A stretch of 24,442 nt of DNA from a virus. Positions 13,825 to 22,436 of the stretch are shown here, piece by piece (positions within the stretch are counted from its first letter, which is position 1; every line of letters begins with the position of its first letter). The position numbers and the translations under genes were made by a program. The DNA lies in IMG/VR virus record IMGVR_UViG_3300037847_000507, positions 1 to 24,442 of that record; one strand, written 5' to 3'. The notes under the pieces were generated by a model. It ran no database searches. It had not been told where the DNA came from and worked only from the letters and a program-made list of their open reading frames with translations.

Positions 13825-14478
13825 ATGTGTTTTCCAGTAATAGGTGCAGCAATGTTAGGTTATGGTTCGGCAACAGCAGCAACAGCAGCTACGGGCATAA
13901 CGGCTACGGGTCTTGGTATAATGGCAGGTACGACTGCATTGGGTATAGCTTCTCCGATTGTTAGTGCAGCAGGACAGCGTCAGCAAGCTAAAGCACAGAT
14001 GGCGTTTCAAGCACAACAACAACGTGCAGCACAAAAGAAACTAGGTTATCAACAAACAGCCACTTTATTAGAACAAAACCAACAGGCAGAAGCTTTAAAC
14101 GAACAACGACGCTTGATAGCTCTTAAAAGTCAAGAATTGAAAGATAGAGCAAATGTTATAATGGCAGAAAGAGGAGCCGGAGGTAGAGTACGAGAAACTG
14201 TTTTAGGTGAGTACGACCGCGAGCTAGGTGACCATCAAGCAAAATTAAATCGTCAACAAGAGCTATATTCCATGCAATATGGTTTAGGATTACAACAATT
14301 GGGGTTACAGCACCAACAGGAAATGTTATCGTTAAGTCAGCCTGTAGATACTCAAAGTCCTTTAGTTACGAGTATGCGAGCTTTAAGCGGGGGTTTAGGA
14401 GGATTAGGCACAGGATTAACTTTAGCACAAGCAGGTCGTCGTCGTTTTCCTGAACCTGAAGAAAAAGAGGAAGGGTAA
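13825..14478 (+). CDS. Internal virion protein B, T7 gp14-like
   Basis: A 217-residue protein in the gp14 place (196 in T7). gp14 is ejected on infection and forms a pore across the outer membrane. The N-terminus is Ala/Gly-rich and hydrophobic (about 4-46, AMLGYGSATAATAATGITATG onward), then comes a long Gln-rich amphipathic helical region (QRQQAKAQMAFQAQQQRAAQ to HQQEMLSLSQ), a Gly-rich GGLGGLGTGL and an acidic tail. ATG 13825 is preferred over an upstream in-frame start because AGAGAGGAAG precedes it and MCFP begins many relatives. The stop overlaps the next ATG by one base (TAATG). Confidence 0.85.
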   Translation: MCFPVIGAAMLGYGSATAATAATGITATGLGIMAGTTALGIASPIVSAAGQRQQAKAQMAFQAQQQRAAQKKLGYQQTATLLEQNQQAEALNEQRRLIALKSQELKDRANVIMAERGAGGRVRETVLGEYDRELGDHQAKLNRQQELYSMQYGLGLQQLGLQHQQEMLSLSQPVDTQSPLVTSMRALSGGLGGLGTGLTLAQAGRRRFPEPEEKEEG

Positions 14479-16214
14479 TGGCACAACTACAAAGATTAGG
14501 TCCAGCTGCTCCGATACAACCTGTTAATCTGCCTAGCTTTCAGTATGGTTTAGCTAATGTAAGAGTAGGTAGAAGTAAGTTATCTGATTTAGCTGATGCC
14601 CTTGCAGGAGTAAACCCTGCTTTGGAACAGTTTGGTAGAATAAGTTTAGCAAAGCAGAAGTTAGAAGAAGAACAACGGGAATTACAACTACAGAGGGGTA
14701 GAGAAGCTTTTGCTTTAGACCCTACTGGAATGTCGGAGAAACTTAAATCAGTTGCCCGTAAAGGAGCTGAAACAGGAGAAATACCTGAAGCACAGAATGT
14801 ACCGTTTTTAATCGGAGGTTCTCAAGCTTTAGGAGAAGTATTAGTACGTAGAGATTATCGTGCAATGCTTAGAGATTTAGTATCTGATACTGTAGACGTA
14901 GAAACTACCATACTACAAAACAGGCAAGCTTTCTTACAACGTGATGAGTTTTCTAATCCTCTTGTTAAATCTTTTATATTAGAATCACTTGAAGATGTAG
15001 AAGATGAGTTTCGTAAGAATGTACAATCAAGATTAGACGATGTACAAATAGAAACAAATAAAAGGAATTGGCTTGAACTTGGTAGAGATTCGATAGGTCA
15101 AGCTATAGCGGGTGTTGTTGATATAAACGACCCTAGTATTAGACGTTGGATAAATCATCCTGTTGGTATTTTTAAAGGTGCTCGTAAGTTTGCTTGGGAT
15201 AATTTAATAAAAGAAGACTTAAAAGAAGGACTGCTTACTGGTACATACACTCCGTCACAAGTTACAGGCTTTCTTGATAAACTAAGTGAATGGGATATAG
15301 GAGGCGGTGTTAAATACGCAGACGCTGAAACAGGAAATGCTATATTAGAATTTCGTGGTTATGTGGAAGGTCAACGTGCTGTACTAGAGAATAAGAATAA
15401 AGAGAAAATTAATCTAGAATACGAAGCAGCAGCTACCACGGCAAGTATTGCGTTTTTTGAAGAGTATAAAGAGACAGGTGCAGTTTCTGAAGACACTCTA
15501 AAAACTCAGATCGATTTAGCATTAGAAAAAGTTCCTTATCATAAACGAGATGCTTTGATGGCTGATATTATGCAAAGTTATTCTAGGCAAGGTAAACTCA
15601 AAGACGAAGCTACTGTTGTTGTTTTTGCCTCTTTAAATAATTTAATAGAAGACGGAACGGACACGGACGTTACTAAAGGTGCAATACAAGACGCTTATAG
15701 TACGGGAAGCATAACAGCCGAACAGTACGATAAACTAAACACACGACTAGAGAACTCTAGAGACTTTGATATTCAAGTTTTGAAAAACCCTAGCTATATT
15801 GACCTAAAAGCTGATTATAACGAGTTAATTACAGGTTTTAAGCGTGTCAAGGGAGGTCTTGATCTTGGTTTTGATCCGGGTACATTGGGTTATTTTCAAA
15901 CAATTACATTAGATAAAAACCCAAAAACAGACGATGATCCCGAATTTAATTCTATATATAAACAAATTAAAGATCACGCAGGTGAATCAAAAGCTAAGAT
16001 GTTTGTTAATAGGCAGTATAGAGCTTTTGATCGTAGTTTAAGAGGTGCTCTTGAAAATGAGTTTAATAAAATAATCGCTAAAGGTAATAGCACCGAACAG
16101 GCACGTGATTTAGTAGAGGAACGACAAGACGATATTGCTCAGAAACTGTTTGACACTTGGGTAGATGATTCTATCACTGTGGCAAATACTATGTTTTTAA
16201 CAACACCTAAGTAA
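14478..16214 (+). CDS. Internal virion protein C, T7 gp15-like
   Basis: A 578-residue, mainly helical, charged protein in the gp15 place (747 in T7). gp15 forms part of the core stack on the portal and, with gp16, the ejected channel in the periplasm. The N-terminal LPSFQYGLANVRVGRSKLSDLADALAGVNPALEQFGR is typical of phage gp15-like proteins. Segments such as FANPLVKSF-like NPLVKSFILESLEDVEDEF and WLELGRDSIGQAIAGVVDI follow. No enzyme motif is visible. The assignment rests on position, length, start motif and helical character more than strong sequence identity. One-base overlaps with both neighbours (TAATG) imply matched production of gp14, gp15 and gp16. Confidence 0.8.
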   Translation: MAQLQRLGPAAPIQPVNLPSFQYGLANVRVGRSKLSDLADALAGVNPALEQFGRISLAKQKLEEEQRELQLQRGREAFALDPTGMSEKLKSVARKGAETGEIPEAQNVPFLIGGSQALGEVLVRRDYRAMLRDLVSDTVDVETTILQNRQAFLQRDEFSNPLVKSFILESLEDVEDEFRKNVQSRLDDVQIETNKRNWLELGRDSIGQAIAGVVDINDPSIRRWINHPVGIFKGARKFAWDNLIKEDLKEGLLTGTYTPSQVTGFLDKLSEWDIGGGVKYADAETGNAILEFRGYVEGQRAVLENKNKEKINLEYEAAATTASIAFFEEYKETGAVSEDTLKTQIDLALEKVPYHKRDALMADIMQSYSRQGKLKDEATVVVFASLNNLIEDGTDTDVTKGAIQDAYSTGSITAEQYDKLNTRLENSRDFDIQVLKNPSYIDLKADYNELITGFKRVKGGLDLGFDPGTLGYFQTITLDKNPKTDDDPEFNSIYKQIKDHAGESKAKMFVNRQYRAFDRSLRGALENEFNKIIAKGNSTEQARDLVEERQDDIAQKLFDTWVDDSITVANTMFLTTPK

Positions 16215-19200
16215 TGGCTGACGAAGAAAAAATAATTACAGAAGAGGAGAAGAAAAGACTTACTGAACAAGTAACAGGTCCTATCCTTAAAGAAGCAGAA
16301 GAACGTATGGTCGAGGGTGTTCGTACTCGTAAGCCTGTTAAACCTCTTACTAGACAAGAACAGATAGAAGCGACACCTGAAGGACAAGCACCACAACGAT
16401 TACGTCCGGGTGCTCCAACTACTGAACGCATAGAACTACCAACAACTTTACCCGATCACGGTATCAGAGCGTTATATAATGATGGTGAACGTATCCTTGA
16501 AAGAGCTTCCCAAATAACAAACTTACCGCCTGAGAGTCCGTTTACTCATACTATTGCACAGCGTATAGCCAAGGGTGATCCGTTTTCGTCAGAAGCAATG
16601 GATGATGCTAAAAAGGAAACGATGAGGCTCGTCCGTGCTGGTGTTATTCCTAATCCTTTCTACGAGGGTTTTAGCGGAAAAGTAACACAAGCTTACGAAA
16701 TGTTTGCTCCGTTGGTCGTGGAAGTAGGATTGCCTATGATGCAAGGTATAGCTACTTCTCCTATGCTAATCTCTCCAGTGCCCGGTTCTAGAGTAGCTTA
16801 CTTTGGTGGACTAGGATTGACTTCAGGTGTTGCCAATATGTGGGCACAGCAGATGCGTATAGGATACGGTCATCAGGAGGAAACATCTTATCAGGAAGCA
16901 GCAGCAGCGATGGCGTGGGGTATGATTCCCGGTATTAAGACTGGTAAGGATATGTCAAAAGCCGCAACCGTAGTGCTTCGTGGTTTTGAAGGTGCTGTAA
17001 TGGCAGGTGGAGAAAATGCTACACATCAAGGACTTGAATTATTATACGGTAAAAGAGGTGAGTTTAAAGTAGGAGAACTAGGACTGACATCAGCGGGTGG
17101 TGCAGCTATCGGTGGAGTATTAGGACGTTTAGAATCTGCTCTTGTTAAGTATGATCCAAAAGAAAAAGCAGCACCTCTACTACGCAAAGCTATTAAAGAC
17201 GAAATACGAGGAGTAAAGAAAGAGGTAGCACGTCTGAAGAAAACTGGGCAGCGTCGAGGTTTAAAAACATACGAAGCAAAGATAGCAAAGCTAGAGAAGA
17301 AATTTAACGATCTAAGAGAGCCTGAAGATAAGATACTACAACGAGCTATAGACGAACTTGAAGAGTTTGAACAACAACAAGTAGAAGCTATAGAGTTATA
17401 CGCTAAAGAGTTTCAACAAAGCGAAGCAGCTAGAGTACTGAAGGAAAGCGATGTTGAAGCCGAAGCACCTCAACCAAAACCTGAAGCCCCTACTATTGAC
17501 ATAGATGAAACCGAGTACGCTGATATTAAAGAAGCAGCAGAACGTGCTAGAGAAGCTCAAAAGAATTTAAGAAGAGCACAAAGACAAGGAGGTGACCCTC
17601 AAGAAATATCAGAACTAGATAGTATAGCTGAAGAAACAGAAGAAAGTCTTCGCAATGTTATAGAAAAAAGTAAGTCGCTAGAAAAAGTAGATAAAGAAAC
17701 TGCTGGTAAATTTGTAACAGAAATAGATAAATTCGTAAGACAGACTCAAGCTGATTTAGAAGAAGCAGGAGTGGGCGGCTTTGATGTGCCTTTTCCAAAA
17801 GTAAAACAACAAGCTAGAGAAGCACTAGACGACTTCATGGCTGGCGGTGGTACTCGTGATGTTGACCCTGAGACGGGTAAGATACTTGATACTGAAGACG
17901 AGGTAAAAGCACGTTTGTTAACTTCTGATGCTGAAAAACAACGACTAATAAACTCCGTACAAGATGCTATCAAGGAAGACCTAAAGAATGTAAAGGGTGG
18001 TCGTGAAGGACAAGTTGAATACTTAGCTAAAGTACAGCGTGAGTTGGATAGAAGACTAGGTACTGACATGGGTGAAGAGTTTGCACTTGTGTTAAAAGCT
18101 GCACAGTTAAGTGACAATATAGAAGTAGCGGATGCTATTAACGAGTTGTCCATTCAAATGTCAGCTAACGGTGCTATCATGGTGAAAGGTTTTGATGACT
18201 TGTTGAAGCTGACTCGTGAGAAAGAGTTTAATGATGTTAATAGTAATGATTTTGAAGTAGCTGCTAGAAAACTGATACCTCAAATGTTAGGGTGGAAGAA
18301 AGCGGGTAGTGCTGCTGGTCGTTTGTTGCAATCAAGAAAATATACTAAGGATCAACTTGAGATGAAGGTTGAAGAACTAGAGACTCAACTAGAAGAAAAC
18401 TTAGTAAGCGATCTAAAAGCTTCTAAGGATATGACTCCTGAAGAACTAGATAAGCAGATAAAAACTTTTGGTGACTTAGAAGCTAGGAAGCGTTTGTTTA
18501 AAGCAGTGCAACAAGCAAACGACGTTAGTGAGGTAAAAGACATTTTAATAAAACAACAACAAGCGTTTCAAAATAAGAGCACATTAAAGAAAAACTTTGA
18601 ACAAGGTGCTAACTTATACACTAAAGTAAGAGACGCAGGAATGGATGTTCTGTATTCTAGTATGTTATCCGCTCCTACCACTCTTATAAAAGTAGGTTTA
18701 GGTAATGCTGTTATGTCTCGTTACAACTCTTGGATGGGTAAAGCAGGTGCTAAATATATGGCTCTAGCTCCGTGGGCACGTCGTGGTATGACTAAGCAAC
18801 AGTTTGAAGAAGCTTACGACTTTTGGGCTAGAGTAGGTACGACTTACGGAGAGTTTAACGACATTGCTTTACAAGAAGCTAGAAAAGCTTTTAAGTCAGG
18901 AATATCTGATTTACGTAGTCATTTTGAAAGAGTAGGAGAATCTGCTTTATCGATGGAGCGTACTGGTATAGGAGGTGCGTTAGGTCAGTCACTAGAGAAT
19001 GTAGGTCAGTTTATAGATGTACCGGGTAAAGCAATGGCTGCTGTAGATGCTCGTTCTAGAATGAGGATCGCACACGCCATGACTAAAGCTAAAGCTGTTT
19101 ATGATTATCGCATGGCAAAAGCTAACGGTGAAGAAGTGCCTGATAATTTCGATGCTTACTATAAAGGTTTTCTTAATAGAGTATTTACGGAAGACGGAAC

Positions 19201-20923
19201 ACGTTTGATGACTGAAGACCAAGCAAGAAGACAAGCTATTCTTAATGCTGAAAAAGAAGGTGTTAAAGCTGAGAATATGGCTTCTTACATTGAAAACTAT
19301 TTAAAGAATAACTGGGACAAGAACACTAGTAACTTTGTTGACTACGTACAGCGGAATGTAAAGGAAGTTACTTTTACTGACGAGTTAGGTGAGTTCGCTA
19401 ATATGACTTGGTTGGAACAAGGGGCACTAAAACCAATAGAAAATCTGCTCGCTAGTTTTCCGTTACTTAAAACAATCATAAGTCCGTTCCAAAGAACAGG
19501 TAGAAACATTATAAGAGAAGGTTTAAGTAGTACTTCAGTACTTGCAGATGTACCCGGTATAAGAAAGTTTTCGGACAAAATATGGGCGAAGACAACTCAA
19601 GACTTAAACAGCGGTGATCCTATCGTAGCAGCTAGAGCCAAAGGGAGGCAGATAATCGGAGCAGGTGTTATAGCTACTGCTTGGGGAATGGCTGAAGCAG
19701 GGCTGTATGAAGGGATGATCGGACAGAATTGGAAGAAGAGAGAAAATGTACAAACAGGAACTGGACTTAGTGATTATCAACTACGGATACCAGTAGGAGA
19801 CGAAGTGCTCGCTCAAGATATAAATGCTCTTGAACCATTTGCTACGATAATGAATATAGTTGCAGACATTCACACTCTCAGTAAAGGGACTATGGCACAA
19901 CGCAGGGAAGCTATGACTGCATTAGGAATCGTTCAACTCGTTGTATCTAATAATATAGGTAATAAATCATACTTTAAAAACCTTGGGGATGCTATTGAAC
20001 TTGTTACAGCTACCAGTGAATCGGAAGAGGCTTTAGATGCTAAAAGATCAAGATTAGTAAAAGGTATGTTTGGATCAGCAGTGCCGTCAGCGATGAACGC
20101 TATGTCTATGGCTACTGATGAATTTAGAAGACGCAGTGATAATATGATGCAACTCTTAGGTAAACGTATCGGAGGTATAGCTAGAGAAGTACCACCGTAT
20201 CGTGATATGTTTGGTGACCCTCAACCGCTTCATAAAACAGATCGTCTAAAAGCTTTTAGTTTGTTTAATCCTTTTCGGGTCAGTAAGCAGATAATGGATG
20301 TAGAAGACTATGTCGTTACTGATAAGGACGGTCTTAGGAGTTTCAATAAAGAGAAGCTTGCGAGTGTTAATTTAAAAGACGAAGAAGCTGTGCGTAACGC
20401 TGCATGGGCTATTGCTATTGAATTAGATGGTGAGTATCACTTTAACGGAGGAACTACTACTAAGGACGGTGTTGACTTACAGGAAATAGTGCACCCTGAA
20501 ACTCGTATTGATGCGTTTGAAGCGTGGCAAAAAGAGTACCAAACAATTAAAATAGACGGTTTAAATGTTAAACAAGCTACTGTATTACTTGGTAAAAAAC
20601 TTACAACTCCTACTAAATTAAATCCCAATAAAGCCCCTGAAGGTTTTAAGCAGGAAGACTTTAGATTGAAGAAGCTAAATCAGATGCTAGGTAAATTTAG
20701 AGAGGTTGCTTATAAAAAAGTGCAAATGCAATATCCTGTATTAATGGAACAAGAGAAAGAAAATAAAATACGAAATGCTTTATTAGCTACTGCTCCTAAT
20801 GCTAAACAATTAGAACGCATAACATCAGAAATGCCGATTGAGGAATATAAAAAGACACAACCCGATACGAGACTTAAAGAATTACTCGGCAAGACTCCAT
20901 ATAAACCAGTAACCTTAGACTAA
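16214..20923 (+). CDS. Internal virion protein D, T7 gp16-like large ejection protein
   Basis: The largest gene here, 1569 residues (1318 in T7 gp16). In T7 this protein is ejected first-phase into the cell envelope and helps pull DNA in. Visible: a charged N-terminus; a hydrophobic, Gly/Ala-rich stretch at about residues 160-220 and again near 290-302; a very long charged coiled-coil region (about 320-620); helical repeats to about 800; a middle with TTLIKVGLGNAVMSRYNSWMG and FVDYVQRNVKEVTFTDELG; hydrophobic QIIGAGVIATAWGMAEAGLY (about 1150-1170); and a helical C-terminus. I do not see the lytic transglycosylase domain that T7 gp16 carries at its N-terminus. Position and size make the role likely; homology over the full length is not shown. 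Confidence 0.85.
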   Translation: MADEEKIITEEEKKRLTEQVTGPILKEAEERMVEGVRTRKPVKPLTRQEQIEATPEGQAPQRLRPGAPTTERIELPTTLPDHGIRALYNDGERILERASQITNLPPESPFTHTIAQRIAKGDPFSSEAMDDAKKETMRLVRAGVIPNPFYEGFSGKVTQAYEMFAPLVVEVGLPMMQGIATSPMLISPVPGSRVAYFGGLGLTSGVANMWAQQMRIGYGHQEETSYQEAAAAMAWGMIPGIKTGKDMSKAATVVLRGFEGAVMAGGENATHQGLELLYGKRGEFKVGELGLTSAGGAAIGGVLGRLESALVKYDPKEKAAPLLRKAIKDEIRGVKKEVARLKKTGQRRGLKTYEAKIAKLEKKFNDLREPEDKILQRAIDELEEFEQQQVEAIELYAKEFQQSEAARVLKESDVEAEAPQPKPEAPTIDIDETEYADIKEAAERAREAQKNLRRAQRQGGDPQEISELDSIAEETEESLRNVIEKSKSLEKVDKETAGKFVTEIDKFVRQTQADLEEAGVGGFDVPFPKVKQQAREALDDFMAGGGTRDVDPETGKILDTEDEVKARLLTSDAEKQRLINSVQDAIKEDLKNVKGGREGQVEYLAKVQRELDRRLGTDMGEEFALVLKAAQLSDNIEVADAINELSIQMSANGAIMVKGFDDLLKLTREKEFNDVNSNDFEVAARKLIPQMLGWKKAGSAAGRLLQSRKYTKDQLEMKVEELETQLEENLVSDLKASKDMTPEELDKQIKTFGDLEARKRLFKAVQQANDVSEVKDILIKQQQAFQNKSTLKKNFEQGANLYTKVRDAGMDVLYSSMLSAPTTLIKVGLGNAVMSRYNSWMGKAGAKYMALAPWARRGMTKQQFEEAYDFWARVGTTYGEFNDIALQEARKAFKSGISDLRSHFERVGESALSMERTGIGGALGQSLENVGQFIDVPGKAMAAVDARSRMRIAHAMTKAKAVYDYRMAKANGEEVPDNFDAYYKGFLNRVFTEDGTRLMTEDQARRQAILNAEKEGVKAENMASYIENYLKNNWDKNTSNFVDYVQRNVKEVTFTDELGEFANMTWLEQGALKPIENLLASFPLLKTIISPFQRTGRNIIREGLSSTSVLADVPGIRKFSDKIWAKTTQDLNSGDPIVAARAKGRQIIGAGVIATAWGMAEAGLYEGMIGQNWKKRENVQTGTGLSDYQLRIPVGDEVLAQDINALEPFATIMNIVADIHTLSKGTMAQRREAMTALGIVQLVVSNNIGNKSYFKNLGDAIELVTATSESEEALDAKRSRLVKGMFGSAVPSAMNAMSMATDEFRRRSDNMMQLLGKRIGGIAREVPPYRDMFGDPQPLHKTDRLKAFSLFNPFRVSKQIMDVEDYVVTDKDGLRSFNKEKLASVNLKDEEAVRNAAWAIAIELDGEYHFNGGTTTKDGVDLQEIVHPETRIDAFEAWQKEYQTIKIDGLNVKQATVLLGKKLTTPTKLNPNKAPEGFKQEDFRLKKLNQMLGKFREVAYKKVQMQYPVLMEQEKENKIRNALLATAPNAKQLERITSEMPIEEYKKTQPDTRLKELLGKTPYKPVTLD

Positions 20924-20941
20924 GTGCTTGAACTCCTCGCT

Positions 20942-20963
20942 CAATAAGTAATAATATAATATC
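20942..20963 (+). promoter_or_regulatory. AT-rich leader motif, copy 2
   Basis: The 40-base gap before the tail fibre gene has no Shine-Dalgarno but carries CAATAAGT then AATAATATAATAT (20950-20962), almost the same as the leader at 2241-2261 (about 18 of 21 positions). It includes TATAAT (20955-20960); TTGAAC at 20928-20933 is a possible but badly spaced -35. A role as phage promoter or translation enhancer is inferred from the repeat. Confidence 0.38.
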
Positions 20964-21923
20964 ATGTCAACACCAACGACCTACGTAGACTACACAGCAA
21001 CAGCAGCACAAACTGACTTTGTTTTTACCTTTGAATTTTTAGAAGAGGAGCACGTAACTGTTGAGATTGATGGTTCTCCTATATCCTCCAGCCTCTTCAG
21101 CGTTGTCACATCTCCTACTAAGAAGATTGTACTTAACAGCGGAGCTACTGCTGGACAGGTTGTCAGAGTTCGTCGTAAGAGTCAACCTGACATCAACCTT
21201 GTAGACTTTGAGAATGGATCGGTACTAACTGAATCAGAACTGGACAGAGCGTATCAACACAATCGTTTTTTAAATGAAGAGATTGCAGAACTGAACGATG
21301 CGTCGTTGCAAAAGAAAGAAGGCACTAACGACTTTACAGCAAAGAATAATAAGATTGTAGACCTAGCTGATCCTACCGACCCACAAGACGCATCCACTAA
21401 GAACTACGTAGATACCGAGATAGACACTGAGGAAGCAGCTAGGATAGCAGGAGATGCACTGAAGGTAAGCAAAGCTGGCGATGCAATGTCAGGGGATTTG
21501 GAAATGTCGGGTAATAAGATTACTGGACTAGGAACACCCACAACAGACACTGACGCAGCTAACAAGACTTATGTGGATAGTAACATATCTTCTGCGGTAT
21601 CGGGAACAGGTGCTGCTCCTGACTTTAATAAGTTTACGGGAGATGGTTCAACCACTGACTTCCCTTTAACATTTCAAACAAACAGTCTTACCTCCACTGC
21701 TTATTTAGTAACCATTGATGGAGTTGTTATTGATCCTGAAGATTATACTCTTGTTGGAGGTGCTTCTGAGTTACGGTTCACAACACCACCCGGCAATCTT
21801 ACTGAAGTCATAATCGTGGAAAGAGGTTTTAAGACACAAGTAGAAATACCAACAGATTACGACTACGGTAGTATAGTGGGTGATCCAGTAACAGCATCTT
21901 ACAGCTACGGAGGAATTGCATAA
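20964..21923 (+). CDS. Tail fibre anchor with T7 gp17 N-terminal domain
   Basis: A 319-residue fibre protein (553 in T7 gp17). The first 110 or so residues match the T7 fibre N-terminal domain that attaches to the tail: DFVFTFEFLEEEHVTVEIDG, VVRVRRKSQPDINLVDFENG, SVLTESELDRAYQHNRFLNE. The shaft has two related repeats, NNKIVDLADPTDPQDASTKN-YVD and GNKITGLGTPTTDTDAANKT-YVD, the latter following KVSKAGDAMSGDLEMSG, a common fibre motif. A C-terminal beta module (FTGDGSTTDFPLTF to IIVERGF) may dock further fibre parts. There is no receptor-binding tip or chaperone, so the tip probably comes from the next genes. Preceded by the AT-rich leader; the next ATG follows the stop directly. Confidence 0.9.
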   Translation: MSTPTTYVDYTATAAQTDFVFTFEFLEEEHVTVEIDGSPISSSLFSVVTSPTKKIVLNSGATAGQVVRVRRKSQPDINLVDFENGSVLTESELDRAYQHNRFLNEEIAELNDASLQKKEGTNDFTAKNNKIVDLADPTDPQDASTKNYVDTEIDTEEAARIAGDALKVSKAGDAMSGDLEMSGNKITGLGTPTTDTDAANKTYVDSNISSAVSGTGAAPDFNKFTGDGSTTDFPLTFQTNSLTSTAYLVTIDGVVIDPEDYTLVGGASELRFTTPPGNLTEVIIVERGFKTQVEIPTDYDYGSIVGDPVTASYSYGGIA

Positions 21924-22424
21924 ATGAGTATTGAAGTACAACTACGAAGAGGGACAGCTGCTGAGAATGCTGCGTTTACAGGACAGGAAGGAGAGCTTGT
22001 ATACACCACCGATACTAAAGACTTGTTTATACACGACGGTTCTACGCTTGGTGGTAATCCTGTTGGTTCGTTAGCGTCAATAGCTGATGACTCTGTTACC
22101 TTTGCTAAGATAGAAGAGATACCTGCCAATACGATACTTGGTAACAATACAGGTAGCTCTTCTGATATATTAGAACTTACCACGGCTGATACACGGACTT
22201 TGTTAAATGTAGCAGACGGTGCTACCGCTAATAGTAGTGACGCAACTTTACTAGCTAGAGCTAACCACACAGGCACACAGACTGCATCTACTATCTCTGA
22301 CTTTGACACGGAAGTAGCTAACAACTCTGCTGTAACTGCTAACACTGCTAAGGTAGGACTTACCAACGGATCAGTAGACTCCGATAAATTATCAACAACA
22401 TTAGACTTTGGATCAATAACATAA
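21924..22424 (+). CDS. Short Mtd_N-type fibre protein
   Basis: A 166-residue fibre module. The N-terminus VQLRRGTAAENAAFTGQEGELVYTTD...LFIHDGSTLGG matches the Mtd N-terminal-type domain (xxxRRGTxxEHxxFTGxxGElxxxxDxxxLxVHDG), found at the start of many phage fibre and tropism proteins. The rest is repetitive Thr/Asn/Ala/Ser-rich shaft (NTGSSSDILELTTADTRTLL, GATANSSDATLLARANHTGTQ). No tip or chaperone domain is visible and it is much shorter than its neighbour, so it may be an adaptor, a shaft piece or a fibre remnant. Start follows the previous stop with no gap. Confidence 0.8.
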   Translation: MSIEVQLRRGTAAENAAFTGQEGELVYTTDTKDLFIHDGSTLGGNPVGSLASIADDSVTFAKIEEIPANTILGNNTGSSSDILELTTADTRTLLNVADGATANSSDATLLARANHTGTQTASTISDFDTEVANNSAVTANTAKVGLTNGSVDSDKLSTTLDFGSIT

Positions 22425-22436
22425 CCACTTACAATC

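Noticed and set aside
17746-18153. Minus-strand frame of 135 codons inside the gp16-like gene
   Set aside because: Ser-rich reverse reading of a strong plus-strand coding region, no family features and no ribosome site.
20928-20944. Possible hairpin TTGA...TCAA after the gp16-like gene
   Set aside because: Four weak pairs and no T tract, so not a terminator.
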